DNA of 64,000 nucleotides from Cephalotrichum gorgonifer (taxonomy: Eukaryota; Ascomycota; Sordariomycetes; Microascales; Microascaceae): positions 3,250,665-3,314,664 of the forward strand of contig ONZQ02000001.1 of assembly GCA_900312665.1 (NCBI GenBank), given 5' to 3'. The position numbers and the translations under genes were made by a program. Positions 46,519 to 58,450 of the stretch are shown one piece after another. Each line of letters opens with the position of its first letter. Within the stretch, counting starts at the first letter, position 1. The notes under the pieces are model-generated. The model was not told the origin of the DNA, made no database searches, and saw only the letters and a list, made by a program, of their open reading frames with translations.

Positions 46519-48504
46519 ATGGCGGGTTATCTCCCTGGTTCCTCGTACGCAGCTCTGGTAGCTGGTGCGGTAGGCCTCATATTTTTTGGCGGGCCCCTTG
46601 ACCGCGTCCTCTTCGTTTTCATTGCCGGATGGCGATATGGACTTACCACTCAGGGGACCCTCACGCTCTTGGCCGCCGCTCTACCACTGGCCCTGTTTGC
46701 CCTCATTGGAGCTCATATACCCCTAGCCCTCCCCTTCAGCATCCCAGAAGCAGCCGCACCGACCGAAACCGGCAAGCCCGTCTTCTACAAGTGCAGGACG
46801 ACCCACAGGAGGATGTTCCCTGAGAAGCACGCCTTCGGCAACTCGTACCTTGTCGTGGGCATTCCCGTAGGATGGAAGGGTCAGTCCGGTGGAATCTTGT
46901 CCGCCGAGGCACCGAAGGCAGGGTGGTTCGTCGGACGAGCGGCGTGGTTCGAGGTGAGGGCCGAGGATCACTTGCAGCGCGGGGGTGCGGAGCTGGGACT
47001 TCGGGGGAAGTTGGATGCGTACCTGGCCGCCGAGGTGAGTTGTACATGTATATCCTAGTCCCGGACGTCCCCTACTGCCTCGCGGGAAAAGAGGATACGT
47101 GTCAGTGTGCGTGCAGCATCGTATCTGTGCTAAGCATGCGAGGAGAGCAACTAGGGAGTCGATCCGGCCAAGTATCCTTCTGCCTACCTGATTACAGCAC
47201 CGCGGGCCCTAGGGTACTCCTTCAACCCAGTATCCTTCTGGTATCTATATGATAACACGGGGACCCTGGAGGCCGTCATCTGCGAGGTGAACAACACCTT
47301 CGACGAGCGGCGGATGTACCTTGTTTCTCGAGACGAGACACAGCGGAAGCTGGGGGACAGCAGTCTGGTGTCCGAACCAGGTGCAATCTCCGAGTCTCAA
47401 GGAGACAAACAGGACGTACCCCCGCGTATCCAACAGAGCTTCCTCAAGGACTTCCACGTATCCCCCTTCAACTCACGAAAGGGACACTACTCCATAAAGG
47501 CCAACGACCCTTTGGAACCCGGGGCCCGGGACCCGTGCGGCTTCGATACAACCATCACCCTCTCTTCCTCAAAGGGTCACCCCAAACTCATTGCCCGGCT
47601 GTTTTCTTTAGGTAGCCCCTTAGACCCCGCCACCCTGGCGCCCATGGAGAAACTGGGGTTGATACTCGGCTGGGGCTGGGTCGGCCTGCTCACCTTCCCC
47701 CGAATCGTCAAAGAAGCTGGTGCACTATGGTTCGTCCGCGGCCTCCACGTCTGGTTTAGGCCCGAACCGCTCTCCGGGAGCATTGGTCGGCAGGCAACCA
47801 CCTCCGAGAAGTTCCTAGAAGGTGTTTTCCGTGCGTACCTCCGGCACCTCGTGCGGCAGTCGACCGGGACTCTCGCCGTGAGATACGTCCCGGGCGGGAT
47901 AGATGGGCCGACCGAGACGATGAGGTCGTCGTCGGCGGAGGGGAAAGGGGCAGCGACCGGGGAGCTAGAACTCAGGGTCCTCACACCCGCGTTCTACTCC
48001 CGCTTCGTGCACTACGCCCACGATTTCGAGGCCATCTTCACGGAGCTTAGGGAGAACGAGACCATTTCGATCTCCAATCCGGATCTTCTGCCCCATCTTC
48101 TATTAAAGAAGCCTTCACAGGCCGTCGGGGTCAGGAACCTCGCTGATTATCTTTACTTCAGCATTATAAGATGGCTGAGGCGTGTGCCTCCGCGCATAGT
48201 TAGGCCACTACGGTCCTGCGACCCGCCCCGTCAGGAGAGGACGAGAGCGGAGGACATCCGTGGGTTTCGACTATCCTCGATGGACGGATACGCCCTCGCC
48301 GAGGCGTCATCTGAAGTGCGCAGGAGATACCGAAGCACCGTGACGAGAGTTTTACTAGCGGATCGGATCGCTCTTGGAAGCCCGAAGGTGCTGTGGGTGG
48401 GAGAAGTTATCGTGAAGGCGGTCGTTGCGTGGCTGCTGCTAGCCTCTGCCCATCCGATTCCGAAACGGCTTTTTGGATGCCGCGGAGAAAGTTGCTTCTC
48501 GTAA
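46519..48504 (+). CDS. DUF1365 family protein
   Basis: Two exons, 46519..47034 and 47155..48504, give 621 aa. The intron (120 bp, GTGAGT donor, GCTAAGC branch site, CTAG acceptor) joins LRGKLDAYLAAE to GVDPAKYPSAYLITAPRALG, which restores the most conserved stretch of the family. Residues 1-75 are hydrophobic with two or three likely membrane helices. The DUF1365 part has KPVFYKCRTTHRRMFPEKHA, GYSFNPVSFWYLYDN, EVNNTFDERRMY, FNSRKGHYSIKANDP and LRVLTPAFYSRFVHY. A further hydrophobic stretch lies near the C-terminus (VIVKAVVAWLLLASA). Bacterial members lie beside flavin amine oxidase and cyclopropane-fatty-acid synthase genes, but the biochemical function is not known to me. Membrane attachment is inferred. 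Confidence 0.88.
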
Positions 48505-50377
48505 AGTAAAGCATTGTGTTGGAGGGGTTAATGTGTGACATGAATAGTGACATATCTCCGACTTGCATCTCGTCGTCTCCGCGGAGTGGAGCTGGAATCC
48601 AATCGGCGGTACTCTTACACATGGGAAATCTTCAAAGGAAATTTCAGATTTTAATCACAATACTCAATCTTCGCCTCCATTCCCATAACCGCCCCAACAA
48701 TTGTAATATGTCGATTACAATGTGCCTCTGTACCTCGTGCACAATGTCCGTCGTAACTTCCCCAAACTCTCCGCCGAGCTCTCACCACGTCCGGATCGGG
48801 GAAGTGGCACCGCCGTACGCCCCACCGAACGCCGCTGGTGGACCCACTCTACTGCAGGCCGTGACAAATCTTCGTGCGTTAGCTCATCTCATCACGACTT
48901 ATCAGCTTACATACTCGTCAAAAAGTGCTACCAGAAAAAAATAACTTGAGCCCAAATGTGACCTATGGTGGGATGTAGTTATCGGGGGGTGGGTTCTTGG
49001 CTGTTCCTAATCAGCCGAAAGCCTTGGGTCCCAGGCATAAGAAGCGGTGGGAGTCGGAACGCCCAAACGGATGGGGTTGTTTCAAAGCAAACCAAGTACA
49101 AGCGTCCAGGAAAGAACGAACCCCATCGTGTGATTGTCCTCTTGCAAGGTATTATTTGTCATTTATATATATTTCTTCCGGGTAGACCGACGCTTTGCCC
49201 CCTAGGTGGAGATCACAGATTTTGAATGGTCCCTCCCCTCAGTCCTACGTGTAGAAGGTAGAGAATCAAATTACTTTAAGGAGGCACAAGTGATGAGCTA
49301 CCGCGAACATAGACTGTGCAAACCGAACGTTACCTACTTGTCGGCTTGATGGGAGATCGACTTATTCTATGTGGAGCTGTAATATCTGTAATTGGGTAGA
49401 CCGATAAACATGAAGGCGGAAGCAAGGAATAGGCCAGGCTCAGCTTGACACTCCCACTACTCAGGAAGACAGCGCTGCCGTCAGGACGAATCCAAGTTTG
49501 GAGGTACTGGTAGATCTGGAGGATTAGTGCCCCGCTCCACCAGTCAAATTTCGCGCCCATTGAAAGGTACTATGTATTATTATTCCAAATAATTGAGGTG
49601 GGGTGTGATGGAAGCACGGAAGTCCGTCGCGAATGTGTGAGCGTGAGTGGCCAATGCATGTACCTTGCTCGTATTCGTACCTAGGTGTTCTGTGATTACT
49701 CGAAAGATAGACTTGTGGGGGTAAGGTGACCGAGTTGGAACTTATCCTTGTGCGACACAGACCAGCTTGCACAAGCTTAGCAATCGGAAGCTCCTTCCGT
49801 CTCCATAACTGGTACTCGCATCGCTGGGACATCTTATCAGTGCCGAGTTGAAAAGTGACAGTGCATCGAGTATAAATACTCTCATCTCGCTCGTACTGTA
49901 AAAACAAGATAATAAAAAGCAACCTCCATCATCAGATCAACCCAGTCATCAAACAAGGTAAGATCAAACCGGGAAGCAAACAATTCGTCCTCGAGCCCAA
50001 CTGTGTGTGTGCCCCTCCTTCCCCTTCCTGACCGACCCCGCCTTCCCAATCGTCATAGCTCCCCTCATCCCCGCCCATCATGCTTGTCGACCCCGCCATT
50101 TCTTCACACTTTGTGTCTCAGACCTATCGAAGCTCCCGATTGGGGGGAGTTCCATTTCCATTGGGAGCGAGCGGTCATATGGATTGCAGAAGCTCTTCTC
50201 CCCCAAGTTTCTCTCCCGCCCACCTTTTGTGCTTATAAGTCCCTTGCCCAATTGCCCCCCCTTCAAAAACGTAGAAAAGAAAAGCTCTACTCATCGTCCC
50301 CCACTTCATTTCTTCAAACCAACGAAACCAAAGCTAACCACCAACAACCCCTAAGCTTCATATTCACAACCGCAACA
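48505..50377. other. intergenic region
   Basis: 1.9 kb. Short frames on both strands lack motifs. The part just before 50378 is a C/T-rich leader, probably 5' UTR and promoter of the GFA-like gene. Nothing else seen. Confidence 0.5.
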
Positions 50378-51027
50378 ATGGTTTTCAAGGGTCACTGCCT
50401 CTGCGGCCAGGTCAAGTACACCGTTGACATGGACGCGCCCCTCCTCACGGGCTACGACCACTGCGACGACTGCCAGCGCCAGTCGGGCTCGACTTACTGT
50501 ACGTACCTTTTATCTCTCTAATATGGCCAACCAGTCCCCCTCCCGGGCCCGCCCCGCCCCCTCGGTGGCTCAGATACGAGGCCAACACAATACTTGTGGT
50601 GAAGAGCCGTACATGTACTGACCTTCTCCACCACCAGCCCTCGTCGTCGTCTGCCTGAAGGACAAGGTGACCATCACCGGTCCCACCAAGAGCTGGGCCG
50701 GCAAGGGCTCCTCGGGCAACGACGTCCACCGCATCTTCTGCAGCGAGTGCGGGTCGCCCATCGCCCACGACCCCGACGCGGCGCCCGAAATCATCGCCAT
50801 CAAGGGAGGTACTCTCGAGAGCGAGTACAAGAAGACGCTGAAGCCGGTATGTTTAGAACAGAGTCCCGGCCCGAAGTCACCCAAGGAAGTACCATCGGTC
50901 GTGGAGATTATTTGTTGCTGATCCGTCTTTGTCTGTCGCTGTCTAGGATACCGAGATCTGGACCGTCGGCAAGCTGCCCTTCTGCCAGGAGCATCTCGCC
51001 AAGCCCTTCACTCACATGCCGGAATAA
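50378..51027 (+). CDS. GFA/CENP-V-type zinc protein (Mss4-like fold)
   Basis: Three exons, 50378..50498, 50638..50846 and 50947..51027, give 136 aa. Introns start GTACGT and GTATGT. The start MVFKGHCLCGQVKY holds the first Cys pair (CLCG); next CDDCQRQSG, then FCSECGSPIAHDP, so the usual Cys ligands for two zinc ions are present. The C-terminal EIWTVGKLPFCQEHLAKP is typical. Members include glutathione-dependent formaldehyde-activating enzymes and many proteins of unknown function; the substrate cannot be told from sequence. The protein is small and has no signal peptide, so it is probably cytosolic. A pyrimidine-rich leader precedes the ATG. Confidence 0.9.
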
Positions 51028-51702
51028 CTTCCCCGGCCTAGGATATCACATATTGTGAACTGAATCCGTGGAAGGAAGGGTCTGTTTAATCGAGACGATG
51101 GGGCTTGTCCCTGGTGTACAGTTGGATGAGGCGGCGTATAGCGATGACTGCATGAGGTATGGGCGATGGGGCTTGTATAGTGGGATGGGTGGCGTATGGC
51201 GACGGCTGCATGTGATATGGGACGGTGTGATTATAGGTGAATGAATGGTTGGTTGGACAGCCCTCTGAAACACAGCGTAATACTATGCTCGACTGTACTG
51301 TGACGCGGACATGTGAATTCCTACAGCTGGAGTACAAGGGACCAAAGTTTCAACATCATATCATTCATCTGCCGCCTTCTGGGCCACACCAAGGTACCCA
51401 CGATGAGGATATAAGGACACGAAAGAATGGCCGTGGTAACTCTCGTATTCTTCATTATGTCTGTCAGCTCAAGAGCCCCTCCATGACATCCCCAAGGACT
51501 GGAACGCCCCTCTCCCCTCTCCCATGTGCAAAAACAAATAGTAGTGCCCGCCATGATGTCGCATAATCGCAAAAGATGACGAAGTAAAAAAAAAAGCCAA
51601 AGCCATAGCAAGATAAAAATACACGTTCATTAAAAATTAGAAATAGACGAATGTCATTCTGGAGACAACACCACCCCCTGGAACGGGGCTTCACGGCCAC
51701 TC
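51028..51702. other. convergent intergenic region
   Basis: 675 bp between the stops of the GFA-like gene (plus) and the TCO89-like gene (minus). It contains an imperfect tandem duplication at 51096..51221 and should hold both 3' UTRs. Confidence 0.6.
51096..51221. repeat. imperfect tandem duplication, about 60-68 bp units
   Basis: Both copies begin CGATGGGGCTTGT and end TGCATG-x-R-x-TATGGG with GGCGTATRGCGAYG in the middle. The second copy, from 51164, is about 10 bp shorter. Confidence 0.65.
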
Positions 51703-53475
51703 CTACTGGCTCGCGCTTAGATCCAACGGCTTCTCCCACAGATTCCTCAGCGCGGTCGTGATGCCAATGTCGGGGTCCCTCCCCACCGTGGCGGCCTCGG
51801 GCCCCTGGGCCGCCCTCTCCCGCCCTATAAACCGGGACGACTGCGTCCGAAGGGGCATGGGGGGGCGGTCCGGGCCGTCGTGGCTCGGCGGGAGGCTCAC
51901 GTTCCTGGCGTGGCCGGGCCGCGAGGTCACCCGCTGCTGCGCGTCCCAGCCGGGCACGTGCTCGAGGCGCGAGATGGAGCGGAGGAGCGGGTTCTGGTAG
52001 CGGCGCACGACGCGGTACTCCATGCCCGTCTTCTCCAGGAGGCGCGAGAGCCGCGGGTCCCGCGAGGATATCCCGTCGTAGCCCGGCGCCGGGATCCCCA
52101 CCAGCGTGGCGGTGCTGGACCCCATCACGGAGGGGGCCGCCGACAGGGGCTGGGGCTCGATGTTGGAGCTGGCCCTCTGGAGGTTCAGCTTCCGCTGGGT
52201 GCGCGAGACCTCGGCAGGCGGCGCGCGTCGGTTCCGGCGGTCGCCGCCGTTGAGCCCCTCGGAGGGGTCTCGGCGCGGTCCCGGGTCCTCGCGCGCGAGA
52301 TCCGCCAGGGAGCGAGGCCTGCGCAGCCCCGCGGCGGCGGCGTCGAGGGAGCGTCCGGCCGAGGGGAGGGAGTCTTGCGTGTAGAAGGAGCCGTCGCGGG
52401 TGAATGTCGAGCCGGGACCGGTTATGAAGCGTGAGGTGAGGCCCTCCGGGCCGTCTTCCTCCTCGCCGCCCGAGGCGGGGTTGGGGGTAGCCGGGGCGGT
52501 GGACTCCTGGCTCAGGTTGTCCGGAGAAAGGCGGTGGGAGCGGGGGGCGGAGGCGACGGTGGGTGACATGTGGGGCGGTACGTTCTGGGACGGGGTCCTT
52601 CGGAGGAGTCGCGACGTCAGGTATTCCTTGTGCTGCGCGATTTCGCGGTCGGCAGCTGACATGGCGGGAGACCCGGTGGACTCGGTGGGGCTCAGCGCCG
52701 CGGCGCGCGCAAGGTTCTGCGAGGGGGGCTCGCGCGGCGTTCGCGGGTATGGGGAGGCGGTGACGGAGTCGTCGACCCACTCGTCGTCGTCGTCCTCCTC
52801 GGACGACCCGTCGCCTTTGGCCGCTCCCGGCTCGAAGCGGACGCCGGTGGAGTGGCGGGGGACCGATCTGGCGGCGGTAAGCCCGCGGAGCTTATCGGAA
52901 GACTTGTTCCGTTTCGCGACGACGTCGAGGTGGGAGCGGTTGCGCCTGAGGTTCGTTGACTGCGGGATGCCACGGACGAGCTTGACGTCGGACTGGGCTC
53001 GGCGGTGGGTGTGGCGTGAGGTGGTGTATGTCGTCGTCTGGGGCTCGTCGTTCTGGTGGTGGTTCGGCCTCCGTGGGTTCAATTTGGCGGCTGGCTGGCC
53101 GGTGCTGTGGTGGTGTTTGAGGGCCTTTGAGGAGGGCACCCTCGTGTGTAGCCTCCCAGGCGGTGCGCTGGTGTGTTGTTTGTGTTGTTTCGGTCTTGGG
53201 GTTGCGTGAGAGTTGGCATCAGGCAGTGTGGATGTAGTAGAAGCAGATGTGGCTTGTGAGCGGGAATCTGCAGGGTTATCTGCGCGGGATATTGCTGATG
53301 TCGCTGTTGACTGGTCTCCACTCTGCCGCCGCCGCCGGGCCTGATGTTGGCTGGATAATTGCCCGTCTGCGGGTGCGGGTGTACGTGTATGTGCGGTTGT
53401 GGTTGGAGCTGTGGTGGTGTAACCTGAGGAAGCAGCGCCGCCGGCGGCCTGTGAAGATTCCTGTGGGCGGTCCAT
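51703..53475 (-). CDS. TORC1 subunit TCO89-like protein
   Basis: Single exon, 590 aa from the Met at 53475 (MDRPQESSQ). The frame stays open upstream to 53808, but that part is low-complexity and reads like a 5' UTR, so the inner start was chosen. The protein is largely disordered (Ser, Pro, Arg, Thr). Conserved islands are RAQSDVKLVRGIPQSTNLRR, NKSSDKLRGL, a DDDDEWVDDSVTASPYP-like acidic patch, LTSRFITGPG and, near the end, SRTQRKLNLQRASSNIEP with the C-terminal NPLLRSISRLEHVP. These match my memory of TCO89, the non-essential TORC1 subunit at the vacuole that takes part in nutrient and stress signalling. The identification rests on these islands alone; another fungal disordered signalling protein cannot be excluded. 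Confidence 0.65.
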   Translation of the reverse strand: MDRPQESSQAAGGAASSGYTTTAPTTTAHTRTPAPADGQLSSQHQARRRRQSGDQSTATSAISRADNPADSRSQATSASTTSTLPDANSHATPRPKQHKQHTSAPPGRLHTRVPSSKALKHHHSTGQPAAKLNPRRPNHHQNDEPQTTTYTTSRHTHRRAQSDVKLVRGIPQSTNLRRNRSHLDVVAKRNKSSDKLRGLTAARSVPRHSTGVRFEPGAAKGDGSSEEDDDDEWVDDSVTASPYPRTPREPPSQNLARAAALSPTESTGSPAMSAADREIAQHKEYLTSRLLRRTPSQNVPPHMSPTVASAPRSHRLSPDNLSQESTAPATPNPASGGEEEDGPEGLTSRFITGPGSTFTRDGSFYTQDSLPSAGRSLDAAAAGLRRPRSLADLAREDPGPRRDPSEGLNGGDRRNRRAPPAEVSRTQRKLNLQRASSNIEPQPLSAAPSVMGSSTATLVGIPAPGYDGISSRDPRLSRLLEKTGMEYRVVRRYQNPLLRSISRLEHVPGWDAQQRVTSRPGHARNVSLPPSHDGPDRPPMPLRTQSSRFIGRERAAQGPEAATVGRDPDIGITTALRNLWEKPLDLSASQ

Positions 53476-54806
53476 GGCGTCGAGCTGGGGGGGGGGGGGG
53501 GTAATGGCCGGTGGCTGATGGGTATTATTTACGAGCGAGGACGGAGTACCACTCAGTAATTTGCAGGGAAGGTGTTGCCCAACCCCAATTGGGTATTCCC
53601 GGGTCCAGGAGCGCTTTCTGCAGGGTGAGACAGGGGGGGGGGAAGCAGAAGGGGGGGTATTATTATGCAGGTGGCCACGGAAAATGGGTGGGTATCTTTG
53701 GGTATGTTGGGTTGAGGAATTGGGAATATATACGAGCGCTGGAGAAAAGGAAGGGAGGATGGAAGGAGAATCGGGAGGATGGAGGAGAAAAGAGCTATAA
53801 TAGTCCAACTCCGAGCAACGACGGGGAATTTGATGGAGACTGAGACTGGAGTAAGACTGGAGCTAATATAGTCCAGTCTACTTGTATTTGTCTAGCGCGG
53901 AAGACCTTTCTGTCCGGGGCGGGTCTCTTCGTCGCGCGACGAGTGGAGAGAACCTGACTTAATCCAACATAAATGTTCGGACAGGAGTGGATTCTGGGTC
54001 TGGGTGAATGTGTGAATCCAAGCAAGATAATGTGCGCCGAACCAGGAAGTACACGCAAAATAAAAAGGACGGGGCCATGATGATGAGGTGGCTTCCACCA
54101 TCCATTTATTATTACACAGTTCACCATCGGAAGGAGAATACCGTAAACTTTCCTTTTGAGTCATATAAGCGAAGGCAGGGCTTTCGGTACCACCGAGGTC
54201 CAAGATCAACACCGCCGACCCGAAGCCAGCCAGGATAGGTGACATTAGAGCGCTGGTTCAACGAGCGGTGAGTGAGCTGCGGCTACGGAGAAATATTACG
54301 TCCATGTATATATTGCTGTTTTTACTCTGTACTCTAACACGTGGATGGGAGAATCTGGAATTGATAATCAAGGTGGGCCGGCTCAACTCATACGGAGTTA
54401 CATGTCATAGTATACATTGAAGCATGGTTTTTGAGAGTTTAAAAGCTTAAGACTTTGTCATGTCTCGGCCTCAGATCCGTCGGACTGGGTGTTATGGATT
54501 GGAACGTACAAATACTCGTAAATGGCAGTGGGGGATGAATGACTGGCAGTAGCGGAACCTTTAAGGGCTGTATACTATAGTATGAAGTATAGGCCTGCTC
54601 GCCACTCTAGATCCCGTAGAAGAAGAGCCCCTGTCGCTTCCAAGGCAGGTTCGTTCGCAAACCAGCGCGATTACATCATCACATGACCTTGTCCTGCCTC
54701 ACAGCCAAGAATCACCCCCCTCCAAGCCAGCCTTGGAGATCCTAAAAAAAAAACCAACACACTCGCGAATTCCCACTTACAGTCTTACCACCAAGATCTT
54801 GAAACC
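53476..54806. other. divergent intergenic region
   Basis: 1.3 kb between the TCO89-like gene (minus) and the SPF30-like gene (plus). It begins with a G homopolymer at 53489-53501 and should hold both promoters. No gene was seen. Confidence 0.5.
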
Positions 54807-56012
54807 ATGGCGAGCCAGATTGCAAGTCTTGAGGATGATAGACGGCAGTACCAGGAGCAGGTAAGAACCCCCCCAAAGCCCCCCGAAACCCCGGCTATCC
54901 CAGGCTCGCTGCTCCTGGCCTTCTCACACACACACACTTTCTCTCTCTCTCATTCCATCCGTGCTGACGAAAGTGAACTCTCTGCAGCTTGACATCGTCG
55001 CAGCCCAGATTCGAGATGACTCGGACAATGCCGAACTCAAGGGCCTCCACGATGAGCTCAGGGACATGATATCCCTAATCGACGAGTCCATCGCCGAGCT
55101 GAAGCCAGCGCAGCCGCCCGCCCCAAAGCCCACCGCCCAGCAGCCCTCCCCGCCACCACCACCACCCCGCGCCCACGAGACTCGACCTGGTGCCTCCGCG
55201 ACGCCCGCCGTCGTGCCCCCGCTCGCCGAGGCGCCGCTCGACGAGGAGCCCCCGGTCCCCTACCAGGTCAACGACGAGGTCCTGGCGAAGTGGATGTCGG
55301 GCGACAAGAAGTTCTGGCCCGCGCGCATCACGTCCATAACGGGCTCCTCCGCCGCGCCCATCTACCTCGTCAAATTCAAGAGCTACAAGGGCACCGAGAC
55401 CCTCCGGAGCAAGGACATCCGGCCCGTCTCTAACAAGCGCAAGGCCGACAGCCAGCCCGACACCACTCCTGTAGCCGCCTCCGCCTCCGCCGCCTCCGAC
55501 AACAACAACAGCGGCACCAATTCTCCCGCCCCGCGCTCCGCGGGTACCGGGGGTGGCGGCGACGGGACCGTGCTGTCGGCTGCGGCGAGCAGGTATCCCG
55601 CGCCTCCAAGGGAGGAGGACCAGCAGGCGAAGCCGCCGAGGCCGAAGAAGATCAAGGCGACGAGGGAGCTGGAGGCCGGGAAGAACAAGTGGCAGGAGTT
55701 CAGCGCGAAGAGCAAGGGATCCAAGGGGTCCAAGGGCGTGTCCAAAGCCTTCAAGAAGGAGAGCATGTTCCGGACACCAGAGGGTGTCCACGGCAGAGGT
55801 AAGCCCCCCAACGTAAACAGTCTCCTATTTTTTTCTTACCTTTTTTGTCTTTTCTCCGGGGAAACGAAACCTTCGACAAGACTTTCTGTTAGAATCAGAT
55901 TGCTAACCCGGAGGGGATGTTACTAGTTGGGTTCACGGGCTCCGGCCAAGCCATGCGCAAGGATCCCACCCGCAGTCGGCACGTTTACCAAGCGAATGAT
56001 GATCTCGACTAA
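54807..56012 (+). CDS. SPF30/SMN-like Tudor-domain splicing factor
   Basis: Three exons, 54807..54860, 54988..55798 and 55927..56012, give 316 aa. The N-terminus is a coiled coil (MASQIASLEDDRRQYQEQLDIV...LIDESIAELKP). A Pro-rich linker leads into the Tudor domain at about 110-165 (YQVNDEVLAKWMSGDKKFWPARITSI, YLVKFKSYKGTETLRSKDIRPV). The C-terminal part is basic (KNKWQEFSAKSKG) and ends with ESMFRTPEGVHGRVGFTGSGQAMRKDP..., the tail typical of SPF30 (SMNDC1). The last exon of 86 bp restores VGFTGSGQ. Human SPF30 binds symmetrically dimethylated Arg of Sm proteins and is needed for spliceosome assembly; the same nuclear role is inferred. Confidence 0.87.
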
Positions 56013-56597
56013 GCAAAGTTCCCTTAGGACGAACCTCTCTCTGTATCCGGCAGTATTTTCTCGGTCAATCCCCTCAATGGGGACTTGGCCACTTCCCCCA
56101 TCATCTCCCCCCGCGCGCCTCCCGTCGACAACCGGGGCGGTTTGTTTCCTGTGGAGAATCGGCGAAGTTCTAGTTTCGGGGTTCACAGCTTCGGTGGGGG
56201 GACGTTGTTCCCTTTATTGCGCGGTAACCCTTACCCGAAAGTTTGTCTGGGCAGAGGCTAACGAACTGTTCCGGAATCGAGGTTACTGGCAGGCGACAGA
56301 GAGGAGGCGAGGGGAGTCCAGGTGGTTAAGACGGTTGCCTACAAACTGCAAAGATTGTAGGATCATGAGGCGTTTTTACGGGAAAGGGCGTCGGCGAAAT
56401 CGGACTTTTAACTGGGATTTTGAAGGTAGCTACACACAAAGTATAATACATCTAGCTTTTACAATTTACATGCCGTAGTTGTACAAAAACAGGCGGGTAT
56501 AATCCCTTCCGTTCTCTAGTTTTCATTCTCAACCCATATCCCCCCTTCCCACTACCGCACTTACGAGTAAGCAGTTGGCCATCTGGGACGAATTATG
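56013..56597. other. convergent intergenic region
   Basis: 585 bp between the SPF30-like stop (plus) and the Ind1-like stop (minus). The open frame to 56478 simply runs on past the last SPF30 exon in another frame and has no motif. Confidence 0.55.
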
Positions 56598-58058
56598 CTA
56601 AGCCAGGCCAACCCCCGCCGCAATCCTCTCCGCGAACGCCCGGAATATTCCCGCCCCCTTGCCCTCCGGCTCCGCCACGACGGCCGGCCTAACGCCGCCG
56701 TCGACCTCCTTCTCCACGACGTCCGGGTCGAGCGGCACGTCGCCGAGGAACTCGATCCCGGAGTCGGAGCAGAGCTTCCGCGTGCGGGCGGCGGAGCCGA
56801 AGACGTGGGACGGGGTGGAGCAGTGCGGGCAGGTGTAGAGGGACATGTTCTGGATGAGGCCGAGGATGGGCACGTCGAGCTTCTGGAAGGTGGCGATGCC
56901 CTTCTGGGCGTCCTTTAGAGCGAGGGTGTGTGGGGTTGAGACTATCAGTGCACCTGGATGCGATATTAGCTATGCACTTGATTGCGAGGGCCCTGGCTAG
57001 GGGCCACCATATTATGCCCGGAAGATGGAGATAATGAAGGCAAGGAGGGAAGGGGAAGAAGAAATCGAGATTTTTGGGGGGAAGGGGGGGCTTAGGGACG
57101 CACCGTCAAGAACCACCTGCTGTGAAATCGTAAGCTGGGTGTCCCCAGTACCCGGTGGCAGATCCAGCACCAGGACGTCGATGCCGCCCCAGTCCACTTC
57201 GTGTAGGAGCTGCTGCACGGCCTTCATCACCATGGGGCCCCTCCAGACGACAGGGGACTCCTCAGGGACAAGGTATCCCATCGACATCGTCTTGACCCCA
57301 TAGTTTGTAAGGGGGACGAGTTGGTTGTCTTTGCCTTCCGTCAGCAATGGGGGAACAAGTAATTGGGTTGGGGGAGGGGGGGGGGCAGTACTGATAAGGA
57401 GGGTGGATATTGGGGTTAAAAGTAAAGGGAGGTGAGTGAGTGAAGGGGGTGGTTCTTACTTTCTGATAGTCTAGGTTCGCCAGATAGATTAAATATTGTC
57501 GGTATGGACGGCCCAAAGATATCCGTGTCCAGGATCCCCGTCCTAAAGCCCATCCTTGCAAAGGACAGAGCAAGATTCGCTGTTGACCGGGCCTACCGTC
57601 AGCCAAGCTCGACAAACCCTTCTTCATGCCGACATCATCCACTAGCCCCGATCTCCCCCTTTATGCCCATGAATCAGGAAGAAATAGGGTCCACTCTCGA
57701 CAGCGAAGAAGACGCTTGCGGGAGGCCGGGTGGGAACGCAGGTGAAACGGAGCAGGGACAACATTGAACCGGGAGGAACAGAAGGAATATGGGAGGTGGA
57801 GACGAACATGAAATGGTACTCTTCCCAACACCCCCCTTCGCGCTCGAGACAGCCACCACCTTTCCCACGCCCGCTATCCTCCTCTTCTTCGGCGCCCTAG
57901 GCCAGTGTGGTGGCGTCCCCGACCTCGGGAGACCCTGCTAATGTGTTAGCAACGCAGGTATAGACTGACGGAACGGGGCTTAGGAAACTGCTTACGAGCG
58001 GATTTTCGTGCCATGAGATCTGCGAGGGGATGAAATCCCTTCTGAGCGTGAGTCGCAT
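56598..58058 (-). CDS. mitochondrial Fe-S P-loop NTPase Ind1/NUBPL (complex I assembly)
   Basis: Five exons, complement(57996..58058), (57808..57937), (57460..57579), (57104..57334) and (56598..56953), give 299 aa with consistent phases. The N-terminus MRLTLRRDFIPSQISWHENPL is basic and lacks early acidic residues, as in a mitochondrial presequence. Then QGLPRSGTPP and the deviant Walker A KGGVGKST, GILDTDIFGPSIPTIF, NYGVKTMSMGYLVPEE, LDLPPGTGDTQLTISQ, and MSLYTCPHC with the CPxC pair that binds a bridging Fe-S cluster. Ind1 delivers Fe-S clusters to complex I in the mitochondrial matrix. Two splice sites are less regular (donor GTTCGT at 57807, acceptor GGAAG at 57335) and were placed by homology to the family as I know it. 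The window also holds a complex I subunit gene, at 62510. Confidence 0.87.
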
Positions 58059-58450
58059 GACTACACACGGAGAATCGAAAAACCCGATTCCGATTGATAG
58101 GATCGTAACACGGACAAATATACGTACGTCCTGCTCAACGAGAGAGGCAGGGGGTCATATGTACATGTAGCTTCCTGAGTTGTCGAGCTTGGGTTGAGCT
58201 CCCCTGGTTCTTACGTAACCAGTCACCTCATGCTTTCACTTTCCCATCCAAGACTCAAACACCTATTACCCTCCGTCATACTCGAATGATTTGGAATTCC
58301 AAGACAAAAAAGTGAAAGAGAGAGAAAAATGGACGGAATAAGATACAGAATTTGATACGACTCTAGGTATTATACACTTGCTCGCTAAATTGAAGAGAAG
58401 AAGAAAGAAAGAAAAGGGAAAAAAAAAAAACTCGCCCGCCCGGAAACCTA
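58059..58450. other. intergenic region
   Basis: About 390 bp between the Sas3-like stop and the Ind1-like start, both on the minus strand, with an A-rich tract near 58400-58430. Nothing else seen. Confidence 0.6.

Noticed and set aside
46088..46561. 157-codon open frame overlapping the DUF1365 start
   Set aside because: It overlaps a well-supported gene in another frame and has no motif.
51464..52780. 438-codon Arg/Pro-rich frame over the TCO89-like gene
   Set aside because: It is a shadow frame of the TCO89-like exon; the conserved islands are all in the other frame.
53476..53808. N-terminal extension of the TCO89-like protein to 53808
   Set aside because: The extension is low-complexity and crosses a long G homopolymer; the inner Met at 53475 gives a more natural start, though it is not proven.
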